Assembly (NCBI GenBank): GCA_026705445.1
Contig: JAPPAR010000002.1
Location: 1 to 56,099 of the forward strand
Length of the DNA: 56,099 nt
Source of the DNA: Candidatus Dadabacteria bacterium
GTDB lineage: Bacteria > Desulfobacterota_D > UBA1144 > Nemesobacterales > Nemesobacteraceae
Direction: 5' to 3'
Of this stretch, positions 25,542-40,436 are shown piece by piece (positions within the stretch are counted from its first letter, which is position 1; each line of letters starts with the position of its first letter). Made by a program: the position numbers and the translations under genes. The notes beneath the pieces were generated by a model that saw only the letters and a program-made list of their open reading frames with translations, made no database searches and was not told where the DNA came from.

Positions 25542-26462
25542 ATGTCAGACGACCAATCCAGAATCTGGTTTAACGGAAAAACAGTGCCTTGGAACGAGGC
25601 GAATGTGCACGTGCTCACCCACACCCTGCATTATGGTCTGGGCGTATTTGAAGGCATAAGGGCCTACAAGTGCTCTGACGGGAGATCAGCCGTGCTGAAA
25701 CTCACCGAGCACATGGAGAGGCTTTACGCCTCGGCGCACGTGGCCGGCATACAGATTCCCTACGATACCCAGACCCTCTGCGACGCGGTGGTAGATCTTC
25801 TGCGCGAAAACGGTCTTGATGAAGCCTACATCAGACCCATAGTTTTTATCGGGGACGGGGGAAAGGGAATACTCCCCGGAGATAATCCCATAAATGTAGC
25901 GATAGCCGTGTGGCCATGGGGAACCTATCTAGGGGATGACGCAATCGCAAACGGAATCAGGGCGAAGATATCCTCCTACACGAGAATGCATGTGAACTCA
26001 TTTATGACCAAGGCCAAGATATGCGGAAACTACGTAAACTCGGTCATGGCAAGACAGGAGGCGGCGGATCTCGGCTTTGATGAAGGAATCCTGCTCGACG
26101 GAGAAGGTTACGTTGCTGAAGGCAGCGGGGAGAACATCTTTATCGTCAGAAACGGAATCCTCAAAACCCCTCCCCTCACTTCAATACTTGAAGGCATAAC
26201 CAGGAAATGCGTCCTTGAACTTGCCGATGACGAAGGCTTTACAGTGAGAGAGCAGCGTTTCACAAGAGATGAGCTCTATATAGCGGATGAGGCCTTTTTC
26301 ACGGGGACCGCGGCTGAAGTGACGCCCATCAGGGAAGTTGACGGCAAGAAAATAGGTTCAGGTAAACCCGGGGAAATAACAAAGACTCTCCAGAAAAGGT
26401 ACTTTGGCGTTATAAAAGGAGAAGATGAGAAATTCAGCCACTGGCTTGATTACATCTCCTGA
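25542..26462 (+). CDS. ilvE: Branched-chain amino acid aminotransferase
   Basis: Fold-type IV PLP transaminase that makes leucine, isoleucine and valine from their keto acids. The 306 residues match IlvE length. Lys159 in KAKICGNY binds PLP, as Lys159 does in E. coli. The sequence FEGIRAYK near the start and the phosphate-binding region EVTPIREVDG are typical. The gene stands alone and converges on pepA. Confidence 0.96.
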   Translation: MSDDQSRIWFNGKTVPWNEANVHVLTHTLHYGLGVFEGIRAYKCSDGRSAVLKLTEHMERLYASAHVAGIQIPYDTQTLCDAVVDLLRENGLDEAYIRPIVFIGDGGKGILPGDNPINVAIAVWPWGTYLGDDAIANGIRAKISSYTRMHVNSFMTKAKICGNYVNSVMARQEAADLGFDEGILLDGEGYVAEGSGENIFIVRNGILKTPPLTSILEGITRKCVLELADDEGFTVREQRFTRDELYIADEAFFTGTAAEVTPIREVDGKKIGSGKPGEITKTLQKRYFGVIKGEDEKFSHWLDYIS

Positions 26463-26522
26463 GCGGTTTCCACACAATCCAGCACTGTTTGCGCAGAAAA
26501 TACAGCAAACCTTATGGAAATG

Positions 26523-27992
26523 TCATCTCTCCATAAGGTAGTTAACTATTGTCCTAACGCCGAACCCTGTGGCTCCGTACTGATACCAGTCAGAAGTTTT
26601 CTCCATGTAGGAAGGACCGGCTATGTCTATATGAACCCAGGGAACATCCGAAACGAAATTCTCAAGAAAAAGCGCAGCGGTTATTGCCCCGCCCCACCTG
26701 CTTCCAACATTTTTGACGTCAGCCACGCGGCTTCTTATCTCCTCTCTTAACTCCACGTCTAGAGGAAGCTCCCACATCTTCTCGCCCACGTTGCCGGCCG
26801 AACTTAAAATTGATTTAACGAGATTCGGGCTGTTGCCCATGACCCCGGCGTTATGAAGCCCGAGCCCGACTATGCACGCGCCGGTAAGCGTCGCGAGATC
26901 CACTATTTCCGAGACCTCGAGGCGAACCGCGTAACTGAGCGCGTCGGACAGAGCCACCCTGCCCTCGGCGTCTGTATTTATAATTTCTATTGTCTTGCCG
27001 TTAAGCGCCGTTACCACGTCGTCCGGTTTATAGGCAGAAGCTCCCGTCATGTTCTCCGTAGCGGGAACAATGCCGTGAACGTTAATGCCGGGGGTAAGTT
27101 CCCCTATCGCTTTCATGGAACCGAGTACAACAGCCGCACCCGACATATCCATTTTCATCGTTCTCATGCTGTCGGCCGGCTTAAGACAAAGGCCTCCCGA
27201 ATCAAAGGTTATTCCCTTGCCGACAATGGCAACTTTCTTTCTGGATTTTCTGGGAGGTGTGTAGGAAAGATGGATGAATCTCGGGGGTTCGCTGCTTCCG
27301 AAAGAAACCGCGGAGAGTCCCCCCATTCCCATCTCACTTATTTCTTCTTTGCCGAGAATCTTGCAGTCCAGATGTTCTGACCCTTCGGAAATCGAAAGGG
27401 CGTGTTCAGCAAGAATTGAGGGAGTAAGCAGGTTAGGAGGATCATTAACAATATCTCTTGTGAAAGCAACGCTTTCCGAGATCGCACTTGCGCGGGCGGC
27501 CTGAGTCCTGAAATAATCAGCGGAGATTTTCCTTGAGGTTATATAAACCCTTTGTATTCGGTTTTTCTTTTTTCCAGAAGACTTTAATTTCCCGTATTCA
27601 TAGGCTCCGCAGGCCATTCCCTCGAGGAAGACTCCAAGAAACTCCCTGTCCACACCGGAGAAATCAACGGAGACGGCGTGGGAGCGCTGGCCTGTTCTCG
27701 CAACCGCGATGTTGGCCGCGCGAAAAGCCTCAAGCGCACCGAAATTCTCCTTTTTCCCGAGGCCGAGGAGGACAACAGTTTTCATATTGAAATCGCCCGG
27801 CGTATCAACAAGAACCGTTTTTCCGAAGGTGCCTTTAAAGTCAGACAGTTTCGCCCTGTCTGAAAGAAACCCTCCGAGCGCACGGTCAATTTTTCTCGCC
27901 GTTGCGGGAAGCTTCGATTCTTCATAGCAGGGTAAAACTACCGAGTCAGACCTGATGTCCGCAACATTATCTTTTACAAGAGAAAATTCCAT
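26523..27992 (-). CDS. pepA: Cytosol (leucyl) aminopeptidase, M17 family
   Basis: Zinc/manganese exopeptidase that removes N-terminal residues from peptides. The 489-residue protein has a C-terminal catalytic domain with GKGITFDSGGLCLKP, KMDMSGAA and the hallmark NTDAEGRV, whose acidic residues bind both metals. The N-terminal half is the divergent, DNA-binding-competent region of the family. In E. coli the homologue PepA also acts in site-specific recombination; there is no sign of that here. Confidence 0.96.
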   Translation of the reverse strand: MEFSLVKDNVADIRSDSVVLPCYEESKLPATARKIDRALGGFLSDRAKLSDFKGTFGKTVLVDTPGDFNMKTVVLLGLGKKENFGALEAFRAANIAVARTGQRSHAVSVDFSGVDREFLGVFLEGMACGAYEYGKLKSSGKKKNRIQRVYITSRKISADYFRTQAARASAISESVAFTRDIVNDPPNLLTPSILAEHALSISEGSEHLDCKILGKEEISEMGMGGLSAVSFGSSEPPRFIHLSYTPPRKSRKKVAIVGKGITFDSGGLCLKPADSMRTMKMDMSGAAVVLGSMKAIGELTPGINVHGIVPATENMTGASAYKPDDVVTALNGKTIEIINTDAEGRVALSDALSYAVRLEVSEIVDLATLTGACIVGLGLHNAGVMGNSPNLVKSILSSAGNVGEKMWELPLDVELREEIRSRVADVKNVGSRWGGAITAALFLENFVSDVPWVHIDIAGPSYMEKTSDWYQYGATGFGVRTIVNYLMER

Positions 27993-28073
27993 TTTATCTC
28001 CTCGTTAATCGAGATTTCAAAACACAGCCGGGACGGCGATATTCCGATAGGGGAATAATTTTACATACAAGAG

Positions 28074-28102
28074 TCCCCGAAACCAAAAACAGGGCTCGGG
28101 GA
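28074..28102. terminator. Weak stem-loop after the large helicase gene
   Basis: TCCCCGA (28074-28080) and TCGGGGA (28096-28102) form a seven-base stem with a 15-base loop, 30 bases beyond the helicase stop. No T tract follows on the minus strand, so intrinsic termination is uncertain. Confidence 0.3.
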
Positions 28103-28131
28103 ATCCCCGCTCTCTCGGGACATCGGTGCCC

Positions 28132-33274
<5,143 letters not shown>

Positions 33275-33447
33275 TCAGTTCCCCCTGAGAAATATCTTTG
33301 CGGAATATCTGCCCTGTTCCTCCTTTTCAGATTTTTTCGGTTTCCGGCGATATTTCCTCTTTTCTGTACGAATAACACGGACATAGAGCATACAGGAAAC
33401 AAGGAAAACCCGCTATTTATTCGCACGTAGAGAACCGCGTCAGCAAA

Positions 33448-33476
33448 TTGACCGATCATATTATTCTTGATACATT
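33448..33476 (+). promoter_or_regulatory. Promoter of the toxin-antitoxin pair
   Basis: TTGACC (33448-33453), a 17-base spacer and TACATT (33471-33476). The -10 ends five bases before the toxin ATG at 33482, which predicts a leaderless mRNA. Confidence 0.5.
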
Positions 33477-33481
33477 TACCT

Positions 33482-33832
33482 ATGATTCAGGTGCTGAAGC
33501 GGTTATCGGCATATTTTTACCGCTCAGAGGAAGATCGGGAGCCAGTCCGTGAGTGGTTGCGGAGCCTGAACCCTGTGGATCGTAAGATAATTGGCGAGGA
33601 TATAAGAAAAATTGAGTTTTCTTGGCCGCTCGGTATGCCGTTTGTGCGTTCATTGGGACGAGGTCTTTGGGAGGTACGCAGCAGACTGGTTGACGGAAGA
33701 ATGTCGCGGATAATATTCTGCGTAGAGAAAGACAGAATGATACTGTTACACGGCTTCATAAAGAAAAGCCAGAAGACCCCCAAGAAGGACATTGACCTTG
33801 CGATCAAGCGAAAAAGGGGAGAATACTTGTGA
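33482..33832 (+). CDS. HigB/RelE-superfamily toxin (Gp49-like)
   Basis: A 116-residue ribosome-dependent mRNA interferase-type toxin, judged by PVREWLRSLNPVDRKIIGEDIRKIE, quoted here by parts (PVREWLRSL, then DIRKIE), the LWEVRS motif, the basic RMSRIIFC strand and the C-terminal HGFIKKSQKTPKKDIDLA. The order toxin first, antitoxin second is the HigBA arrangement. I start at the internal ATG, 15 bases after the TTG of the longest frame. The downstream antitoxin overlaps its stop codon. Confidence 0.86.
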   Translation: MIQVLKRLSAYFYRSEEDREPVREWLRSLNPVDRKIIGEDIRKIEFSWPLGMPFVRSLGRGLWEVRSRLVDGRMSRIIFCVEKDRMILLHGFIKKSQKTPKKDIDLAIKRKRGEYL

Positions 33833-34110
33833 AAGACAAAAACATCGGAACATCTTTTGATAGCTGGCTGGATGAAGAAGGCATCAGACAGGAAGTTACT
33901 ACTAACGCAATAAAGCGCGTATTGGCACATCAGGTGGTAGCAACTATGGAAAAAGATGGTCTTACCAGAACTGCTATGGCAAGGAGAATGCGCACTAGCC
34001 TCGGCACCCTCGACCGATTGTTAGACACCGAAAACGGTACGGTTACCTTGACAACCTTGCAGAAAGCTGCCACGGCGGTAGGACGTGAGGTGCGCTTGGA
34101 CCTTGTATAA
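33829..34110 (+). CDS. HigA/XRE-type antitoxin
   Basis: A 93-residue partner of the preceding toxin. An XRE-like helix-turn-helix occupies residues 45-85: GLTRTAMARRMRTSLGTLDRLL, where the recognition helix is RTSLGTLDR, then VTLTTLQKAATAVGREV. The GTG start overlaps the toxin stop by four bases and follows GGGGAG. The antitoxin probably represses its own operon. Confidence 0.87.
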   Translation: MKDKNIGTSFDSWLDEEGIRQEVTTNAIKRVLAHQVVATMEKDGLTRTAMARRMRTSLGTLDRLLDTENGTVTLTTLQKAATAVGREVRLDLV

Positions 34111-34251
34111 ACTCTCTGCAGTTTCACATGACAAGTCCATAGCGTCTCTCCTCGCCTAAGACAACCTGTTATGAAAACATCTGCAGAAAGACGTTAGGAC
34201 GGCAGTGACACTTCAAAATGCATTAATCATCTAAAAAGAATAAGCAGGCCA

Positions 34252-35400
34252 ATGATCCAAGAACAAAGAATGACCGAACACCTGATGGACATCATACGGA
34301 TAGACAGTCCGTCAAGAAGAGAAAAAGATGTAGCCGTAAGGCTTGAAGAAGAGATGAAAGATCTCGGTGCTGAATGTTTCTATGACGACGCCGGTGAGAA
34401 AGTCGGCGCGGATACGGGAAATATGATAGTAAGGATTCCCGGAACGAAAGAAAACGCCCCGCCCTTTTTCCTCTGCTCCCACATGGATACAGTAAGCCCG
34501 GGAGAGGGAATAAAACCGAGAGTGCAGGACGGCGTCATGAGAAGCGACGGCACTACAATACTCGGAAGCGACGATAAAAGCGGCGTATCCATAATAGTCG
34601 AAGTGCTTCGTACCCTGAGAGAAAACGATATCCCGCACTCCGATATAGAAGTGGCTTTTACGATCTGTGAAGAGGTCGGCCTTCTGGGGGCGAAGTTCCT
34701 TGACACTTCAAGCTTTAAAAGCACCTACGGGATAGTTCTTGACAGCAGCACACCAGATAGACTTGTCCTCAGGTGCCCATGCTCAGACATAATGGACGTG
34801 AAGATATACGGCGTAGAAGCGCATTCAGGACTCTGCCCGGAGAACGGAATAAGCGCGGTGGAAATCCTAAGCGAGGCAATCTCCAGAATGAAGCTCGGGA
34901 GGATAGACCATGAGACAACCGCAAACATAGGAAAGGTAAACGGGGGGTCCGCCATAAACATAGTTCCGGGGCTGGTTGAAGTAAAAGCCGAAGCGCGAAG
35001 CCACGACCCGAAAAAACTGGACGCGCAGATACAGCACATGTGCGAGTGCTTTCTGGAAGCGGCCGGGAGCAGAGAGCTTTTCCTTGACGGAGAACGGCTC
35101 TTTGCCCGCGCGGAGGTAGAGACAGAACGCGTTTACCCGGTAATGAACGTCTCCCCGCAGGCAGTTGTGACGAAACTCGTACTCAAAGCGGCGGAGAACA
35201 TCCACCACGACATAGAACTTCACACAAGCGGCGGAGGGTGCGACGCGAACTACATAAACGAAAAGGGAATCGAGTGCGTAAACCTGGGAACCGGAATGTA
35301 TGAGCTTCACACCGTAAACGAATATCTTCTGATCGATGAATTCCGAAGATCGGCGGAGATAGTCCTTGAAACCATAAAACTCCATTCGGAAAGCAACTGA
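34252..35400 (+). CDS. M20-family metallopeptidase, PepT-like
   Basis: Zinc aminopeptidase of about 382 residues. Metal-binding motifs are present: FLCSHMDTV (His and catalytic Asp), GSDDKSG (metal-bridging Asp), ICEEVGLLGA (catalytic and metal-binding Glu pair), a later dimerisation domain, and the C-terminal metal His in YELHTVNEY. This resembles the bacterial PepT-like peptidases cleaving small peptides. It heads a plus-strand run of genes with short gaps. There is no strong ribosome binding site, only GCAGG. Confidence 0.9.
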   Translation: MIQEQRMTEHLMDIIRIDSPSRREKDVAVRLEEEMKDLGAECFYDDAGEKVGADTGNMIVRIPGTKENAPPFFLCSHMDTVSPGEGIKPRVQDGVMRSDGTTILGSDDKSGVSIIVEVLRTLRENDIPHSDIEVAFTICEEVGLLGAKFLDTSSFKSTYGIVLDSSTPDRLVLRCPCSDIMDVKIYGVEAHSGLCPENGISAVEILSEAISRMKLGRIDHETTANIGKVNGGSAINIVPGLVEVKAEARSHDPKKLDAQIQHMCECFLEAAGSRELFLDGERLFARAEVETERVYPVMNVSPQAVVTKLVLKAAENIHHDIELHTSGGGCDANYINEKGIECVNLGTGMYELHTVNEYLLIDEFRRSAEIVLETIKLHSESN

Positions 35401-35403
35401 GCG

Positions 35404-35766
35404 ATGAAGGCTCTAATTCTGGTTGATCACGGAAGCACTGTAGAAGAAGCAAACGCCCTTCTTGAGAAAGTGGCCGAGAGGGCAAGGGCTTACCCGGGCT
35501 CCCCGTTTGATATGGTTGAGCACTGCCACATGGAACTCTGCGAACCGTCAATAAAGGAGGCTTTTCGCAAATGCGTAGCGGCCGGCGCGAGTGACATAAC
35601 AGTCCACCCGTACTTTCTCGTACCGGGAAGACACTCAAAGTCAGACATACCCCGAATGGTGGCGGAAGCAGCTCGGGATTTTCCGCAGGTGAGCTACAGG
35701 GTCACGGAACCGCTTGGACTTCACGACAAGATAATAGAAGTTGTATTTGAAAGATCGCTTGGGTAA
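35404..35766 (+). CDS. CbiX-like small chelatase-family protein
   Basis: A 120-residue protein of the sirohydrochlorin chelatase family (CbiX-small), which inserts cobalt into sirohydrochlorin or forms part of SirB in siroheme synthesis. It has the N-terminal LILVDHGST, where the histidine binds metal, and HPYFLVPGRHSKSDIP, with a second metal-binding histidine. In full-length enzymes a second copy of the domain follows; here there is one, as in archaeal CbiXS. The true metal and substrate are unknown. It starts three bases after the peptidase stop. Confidence 0.8.
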   Translation: MKALILVDHGSTVEEANALLEKVAERARAYPGSPFDMVEHCHMELCEPSIKEAFRKCVAAGASDITVHPYFLVPGRHSKSDIPRMVAEAARDFPQVSYRVTEPLGLHDKIIEVVFERSLG

Positions 35767-35783
35767 TACCCGTACAAAACCTG

Positions 35784-36512
35784 ATGAGAAAATATTCGGC
35801 GGTGCTTTTTGACCTTTTCGACACGATTGTAATGTTCGAACCTTCACTCCTGCCCGAGGTGACTATTAACGGAGAGGTACATAACTCAACCGCCCAACAC
35901 GTTTTCACAAAGATGCGCTCAAGCCTCGGAGGAATGGAGTTCTCGGACTTCTATACGCCTTTTGTTGAGAGCTACACAGAGCTTCTTGAACTCAGGAAAA
36001 AGGATCTGAGAGAGCATCCGAACAGAAAAAGGTTTGAGATATTCCTTGAGAAGACGGGCATCAACGGAAGTGACGACTTGCCTGACAGGTTTGTACGCTC
36101 ACACATGGAAAGCCTCTGCGGAGCGGTTGTATACCCCGAGCACCACACTGAAGTTCTTTCCTACCTAAAGGAAAAAGGATACAGGCTTTCCCTGGTCTCA
36201 AACTTTGATCACGCTCCCACGGTGCGGGAGCTGCTCGAAAAATTCAGGATCGCGGATTTTTTCGAAGATGTAGTGATATCAGAAGAAATAGGCTGGAGAA
36301 AACCTCACCGGAAGATGTTTGAATCCGCTCTCGCGAAACTTGATGAGAGTCCGCAAAATGCCGTTTTCATAGGGGACAACCCCGAAGCAGACATAAAAGG
36401 GTCTTCTGAGTCAGGAATTGATTCCGTGTGGGTAAAAAGAAAGGAAGAACTCACCCGAGCAAAACCGAAATTCATCATAAAAGACCTGATAGAACTGAGA
36501 GAAATAATCTGA
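35784..36512 (+). CDS. HAD-superfamily hydrolase
   Basis: A 242-residue phosphatase-like protein. Motif I is VLFDLFDTIV, where the first Asp is the nucleophile; motif II is the serine in LVSNFDH; motif III Lys is in WRKPHRKMF; motif IV is FIGDNPEADIKG. The helical cap between motifs I and II is C1-type. Substrates of such proteins range from sugar phosphates to haloacids, so none is assigned. It sits between the CbiX-like gene and the acyl-CoA synthetase with small gaps, apparently in one transcript. Confidence 0.88.
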   Translation: MRKYSAVLFDLFDTIVMFEPSLLPEVTINGEVHNSTAQHVFTKMRSSLGGMEFSDFYTPFVESYTELLELRKKDLREHPNRKRFEIFLEKTGINGSDDLPDRFVRSHMESLCGAVVYPEHHTEVLSYLKEKGYRLSLVSNFDHAPTVRELLEKFRIADFFEDVVISEEIGWRKPHRKMFESALAKLDESPQNAVFIGDNPEADIKGSSESGIDSVWVKRKEELTRAKPKFIIKDLIELREII

Positions 36513-36526
36513 AAACCCCCATTTAG

Positions 36527-38206
36527 ATGCAAAGATTCACCCGCACTGAAAAAAAACTGCCCTCCATAAGAAGCGCGAAACATATAACAACCATACAGCA
36601 GATGCTTGAGGAAAATTCTGCCCTCTACGCGGACAAGATCGCCTATTCCGTAAGAAAAAAGGATCTGTCGCTAAGCTCTCTTGTTTTCAGTGAAGTCTTT
36701 ACTCTTTTCGCCGGGCTTTCTGCCCACTTGAGATCCCTAGGTCTTAAGAAGGGAGAACATGTTGCCATAGTGGGAGAAAACAGCCCGCAATGGGCAATCT
36801 CCTACTTTGCGGCAATATGGGCGGGTGCAATAGCCGTACCACTTGACGCTAGGGCTAAAACGGAACACATAAAGCAGGTTCTCGTGCTTTCAGATTCAAG
36901 ATTCCTTATCGCCTCGGCACCATTCGTAAAAACTTTGGGCGACATTGGGACCGTCGAGCACATAATACCGATGGAGGAAGCTCTTAATTTAAGGACCGAT
37001 GTCGAAAAAACCAAACCACCAGAAAAAACAGAACCCGAGGACATAGCTGATATAGTTTTCACCTCGGGAACCACCGGCAACCCCAAGGGCGTAATGCTCT
37101 CCCACGCAAACATAATGTCTAACCTTAATACACTCTACTGCGCTTTTCCCATAACAGATAAAGACACCGCTTTTTCCATACTTCCCATCCACCACGTGTA
37201 TGAGAGAATAGGCGGAATACTGCTTTCTTTCTGCTGCGGGCAGAGAGTGTTTTTCGCAAGAAGCATAAAACCGAATGAAATGCTCTCGGATCTCAAGGCC
37301 GCAAGACCCACGGTGTGGCTAAACACCCCTTTGATACTGGAGAGACTGCTCGGAAGAATAGAACAGGCCAAGGCAAAAAGCTTTTTCACAAGGATGCTTC
37401 CTTCGGGGCTCTTTGGAAAGATGGCGAAAAAGCGCCTGGGTCTTGACCGCCTGAGACTCATAGTAAGCGGCGGGGCCGCCTTATCCGAGGCAGCTTCTTT
37501 GGGACTCGAAAAATACAGATTTCCCCTGCTTCAGGGATACGGAATGAGCGAGACAGCCGCGGTTATATCAGTAAATCCCCCTTCAGCGCCAAAAAACACA
37601 AGCGGCGGAATGGTGCTTGAAGGAATCGAGGTTGAGATAAGGGATATGGACACAGAAGGGGTCGGGGAGATATGCGCCAGGGGCCCGAACATAATGCTGG
37701 GTTACTATAAGAACCCCAGGGCGACAAAAGAGATTCTCTCCGATGACGGCTGGCTCAGAACCGGTGACCTTGGCTATTTTGACGACGGGGGCTATCTGCA
37801 CATAACGGGAAGGAAAAAATCGGTTATCGTAACCAAGGGAGGAAAGAACATCTCTCCCGAGGAGATCGAGGAGAAGCTTACCCCGCTTGAAACGGTTGAA
37901 GAAGCCGTTGTATTCAGCCCGGATGACGAAAGGATACAGGCCGTGATATTTCCGCAGAAGGAGGGAATTTCAAGAAGGCTCGGGAACACCCCGCAGGACG
38001 GAGATGATGAAAGCGTGTGGGATATTCTCAAAAGCGACATAAGCGCACTTAACCGCCGCCTTGAAGCCCACAAAAGAATCAGCCACTTCGCGGTCGCAAG
38101 AAAAGAACTTCCGAAAACCACTACGAGAAAGGTGAAAAGATATCTTTTCAGGAACATGGACATACCCAGGACCACGAAGTTCATCCAGCCCCCGGAGGAC
38201 AAATGA
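36527..38206 (+). CDS. Long-chain acyl-CoA synthetase / AMP-dependent ligase
   Basis: A 559-residue ANL-family enzyme that adenylates a fatty acid and transfers it to CoA. The ATP/AMP-binding signature [11 protein letters not shown], the adenine-binding YGMSETAA, the TGDLGYF hinge region and the catalytic-lysine region at the C terminus (KTTTRKVKR) are present. An acidic substrate tunnel cannot be judged. Its stop overlaps the purL ATG by four bases, and it follows the HAD gene after 14 bases. Whether the substrate is a fatty acid or another carboxylate is open. Confidence 0.88.
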   Translation: MQRFTRTEKKLPSIRSAKHITTIQQMLEENSALYADKIAYSVRKKDLSLSSLVFSEVFTLFAGLSAHLRSLGLKKGEHVAIVGENSPQWAISYFAAIWAGAIAVPLDARAKTEHIKQVLVLSDSRFLIASAPFVKTLGDIGTVEHIIPMEEALNLRTDVEKTKPPEKTEPEDIADIVFTSGTTGNPKGVMLSHANIMSNLNTLYCAFPITDKDTAFSILPIHHVYERIGGILLSFCCGQRVFFARSIKPNEMLSDLKAARPTVWLNTPLILERLLGRIEQAKAKSFFTRMLPSGLFGKMAKKRLGLDRLRLIVSGGAALSEAASLGLEKYRFPLLQGYGMSETAAVISVNPPSAPKNTSGGMVLEGIEVEIRDMDTEGVGEICARGPNIMLGYYKNPRATKEILSDDGWLRTGDLGYFDDGGYLHITGRKKSVIVTKGGKNISPEEIEEKLTPLETVEEAVVFSPDDERIQAVIFPQKEGISRRLGNTPQDGDDESVWDILKSDISALNRRLEAHKRISHFAVARKELPKTTTRKVKRYLFRNMDIPRTTKFIQPPEDK

Positions 38207-40434
38207 ATAAAGCACCTCTCAAGTTCGCCCTTGACCACGGCCTCACCGAGAGCGAATACCAAAAGATAATCGAAACCCTGGGAAGAGAGCCCAACTCGAC
38301 AGAAATCGGAATTCTGGGAGCCATGTGGTCTGAGCACTGCTCCTACAAAAGCTCCAAGGTGCATCTCCGGAAGTTTCCCACAACCGGAGAGCAGGTCATA
38401 CAGGGCCCGGGAGAAAACGCGGGAGTGGTGGATATAGGGGATGGCGACTGTGTCGTCTTCAAGATGGAAAGCCACAACCACCCCTCCTTCATAGAACCTT
38501 ACCAGGGCGCCGCCACCGGGGTCGGGGGGATACTCCGGGACATATTCACCATGGGAGCAAGGCCGGTGGCGCTTTTAAACTCCCTTCGCTTTGGAAACCC
38601 GGATCTTCAGAAAACAAAATTCCTTGTCGAAGGGGTCGTATCGGGAATAGCCGGCTATGGGAACTGCATGGGTATTCCCACTGTAGGAGGAGAGATATAT
38701 TTTGACGATTGCTATAACGGAAACCCTCTTGTAAACGCCTTCGCTCTCGGAGTAACGAAAGAAGACAACATCTTCCGCGGATATGCGTCGGGCGAAGGGA
38801 ATCCCGTGATATACGTCGGATCAAAGACCGGAAGAGACGGCATACAGGGGGCCATCATGGCATCTGACACTTTTACAGAGGAAACCGAAGAGAAAAGGCC
38901 CGCGGTACAGGTGGGAGATCCGTTTACGGAAAAACTTCTTCTTGAAGCCTGCCTGGAACTGTTTAAGACTGATTGTGTTGTCGGCATACAGGACATGGGA
39001 GCCGCGGGACTCACATCCTCTTCAACGGAAATGGCTGATCGTGCGGGAACAGGCCTCGAGATTCAAATCGACAGGGTTCCAAGGCGAGAAGAAGGCATGA
39101 CTCCCTATGAAGTGATGCTTTCTGAATCGCAGGAAAGAATGCTTGTAGTCTTGGAAAAGGGCAAGGAAAATACAGCCCGGGATATCTTCAGGAAATGGAA
39201 CCTTGATTTTTCGATTATCGGCAAGGTGACCGATTCTGGAAGACTGACTATTGTAGAAGAAGGAAGCACAGTTGCGGACCTGCCCGTAAGCCTCATAACC
39301 TCCGGAGCGCCAACTTACGAAAGACCGGTAAAAAGACCCGCCTACCTGAACAAAATAAAAAAACTGGATTCGGAGGATATCCCCGAACCTGAAGATATTG
39401 AAAGAACTTTCCTTGAGATTCTGTCTTCTCCGACTGTATCGAGCAAGAAATGGGTTTACGAGCAGTATGACCACATGGTAAGAACCGACACCGTTTTGGG
39501 ACCAGGAGCGGATTCCGCGATAATAAGGCTCAAGGGAACTCATAAAGGGATCGCAATGACATCTAATGTTAATTCTAGATATTGTTATCTAAGTCCTCGT
39601 GAAGGAACTAAAATAGCTGTCGCGGAAAGTGTCAGAAATCTGGCCTGCTGTGGTGCCTCTCCCCTTGCGATCACCGACTGTCTTAATTTTGGAAACCCTG
39701 AAAATTCCGAGATAATGTGGCAGTTCCAAGAAAGCGTTGAAGGCATGTCGGAAGCCGCAAGAACGTTCAATACGCCTGTTGTAAGCGGCAACGTCAGTCT
39801 TTACAACGAAACCGAGGGTGTCGCAATATTCCCTACCCCGACTGTGGCAATGGTGGGCCTTATAGAAGATATCGCCAAAACCGTCACTTCTTGGTTTCAA
39901 GATCCTGGAGATTTAGTGATACTGCTCGGAGGAGCCATAGAAGAAGATATAGGAGGTAGTGAGTACCTCAATATCCAACACGGCTTGATTGACGGGAAAC
40001 CACCTTCAATTGATCTTGATAAAGAGAAAAAGCTTGCCGAAATGTTGATTGCATGCGCTTCTCAAAGTATACTTAAATCGGCGCATGATATATCTGAGGG
40101 CGGCTTTACTGTAGCGCTCGCGGAATGCTGCTTTAGTCCAGACGGTACAAGGGGGGTCTTGGTAAAAGCGCCCGATATAAATGAAAACTCTCTTAGAGGC
40201 GATCTGTTTCTTTTCTCCGAAACGCAATCCAGAGTAATAGCTAGCATAAGCGAAGCCAATTGGGGAAGAATAGAAGAGATGGCGAGTAATTACGGCGTTC
40301 CCGCGCTGCGTGCCGGAGTAGTCATTGATAACGACAGGTTCTGCGTTGAAGATTTAATCGACATGAAAATCTCAGCAGTTCACGATGCATGGTCTATGGG
40401 CTTTCAGAGGAGTCTTTCGGTCCCAGAGGGGTGA
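38203..40434 (+). CDS. purL: Phosphoribosylformylglycinamidine synthase, PurL subunit
   Basis: The ATP-dependent synthetase subunit of purine biosynthesis step 4, 743 residues, the short PurL type that works with PurQ and PurS. The motif EHCSYKSSK, the ATP-binding [19 protein letters not shown], quoted by its ends MESHNHPS and GAATG, and the second-half [12 protein letters not shown]-like region [14 protein letters not shown] are visible. purQ and purS are not in this window. It overlaps the acyl-CoA synthetase gene and is separated from purF by two bases. Confidence 0.95.
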   Translation: MNKAPLKFALDHGLTESEYQKIIETLGREPNSTEIGILGAMWSEHCSYKSSKVHLRKFPTTGEQVIQGPGENAGVVDIGDGDCVVFKMESHNHPSFIEPYQGAATGVGGILRDIFTMGARPVALLNSLRFGNPDLQKTKFLVEGVVSGIAGYGNCMGIPTVGGEIYFDDCYNGNPLVNAFALGVTKEDNIFRGYASGEGNPVIYVGSKTGRDGIQGAIMASDTFTEETEEKRPAVQVGDPFTEKLLLEACLELFKTDCVVGIQDMGAAGLTSSSTEMADRAGTGLEIQIDRVPRREEGMTPYEVMLSESQERMLVVLEKGKENTARDIFRKWNLDFSIIGKVTDSGRLTIVEEGSTVADLPVSLITSGAPTYERPVKRPAYLNKIKKLDSEDIPEPEDIERTFLEILSSPTVSSKKWVYEQYDHMVRTDTVLGPGADSAIIRLKGTHKGIAMTSNVNSRYCYLSPREGTKIAVAESVRNLACCGASPLAITDCLNFGNPENSEIMWQFQESVEGMSEAARTFNTPVVSGNVSLYNETEGVAIFPTPTVAMVGLIEDIAKTVTSWFQDPGDLVILLGGAIEEDIGGSEYLNIQHGLIDGKPPSIDLDKEKKLAEMLIACASQSILKSAHDISEGGFTVALAECCFSPDGTRGVLVKAPDINENSLRGDLFLFSETQSRVIASISEANWGRIEEMASNYGVPALRAGVVIDNDRFCVEDLIDMKISAVHDAWSMGFQRSLSVPEG

Positions 40435-40436
40435 AA

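Noticed and set aside
26466-26515. Terminator between ilvE and pepA
   Set aside because: GTTTGC and GCAAAC form a six-base stem with a long loop, but there is no T tract and the stem is too weak to call.
34111-34251. Further toxin-antitoxin or RNA gene after the HigA-like gene
   Set aside because: The 141 bases contain no convincing frame, promoter or stem.
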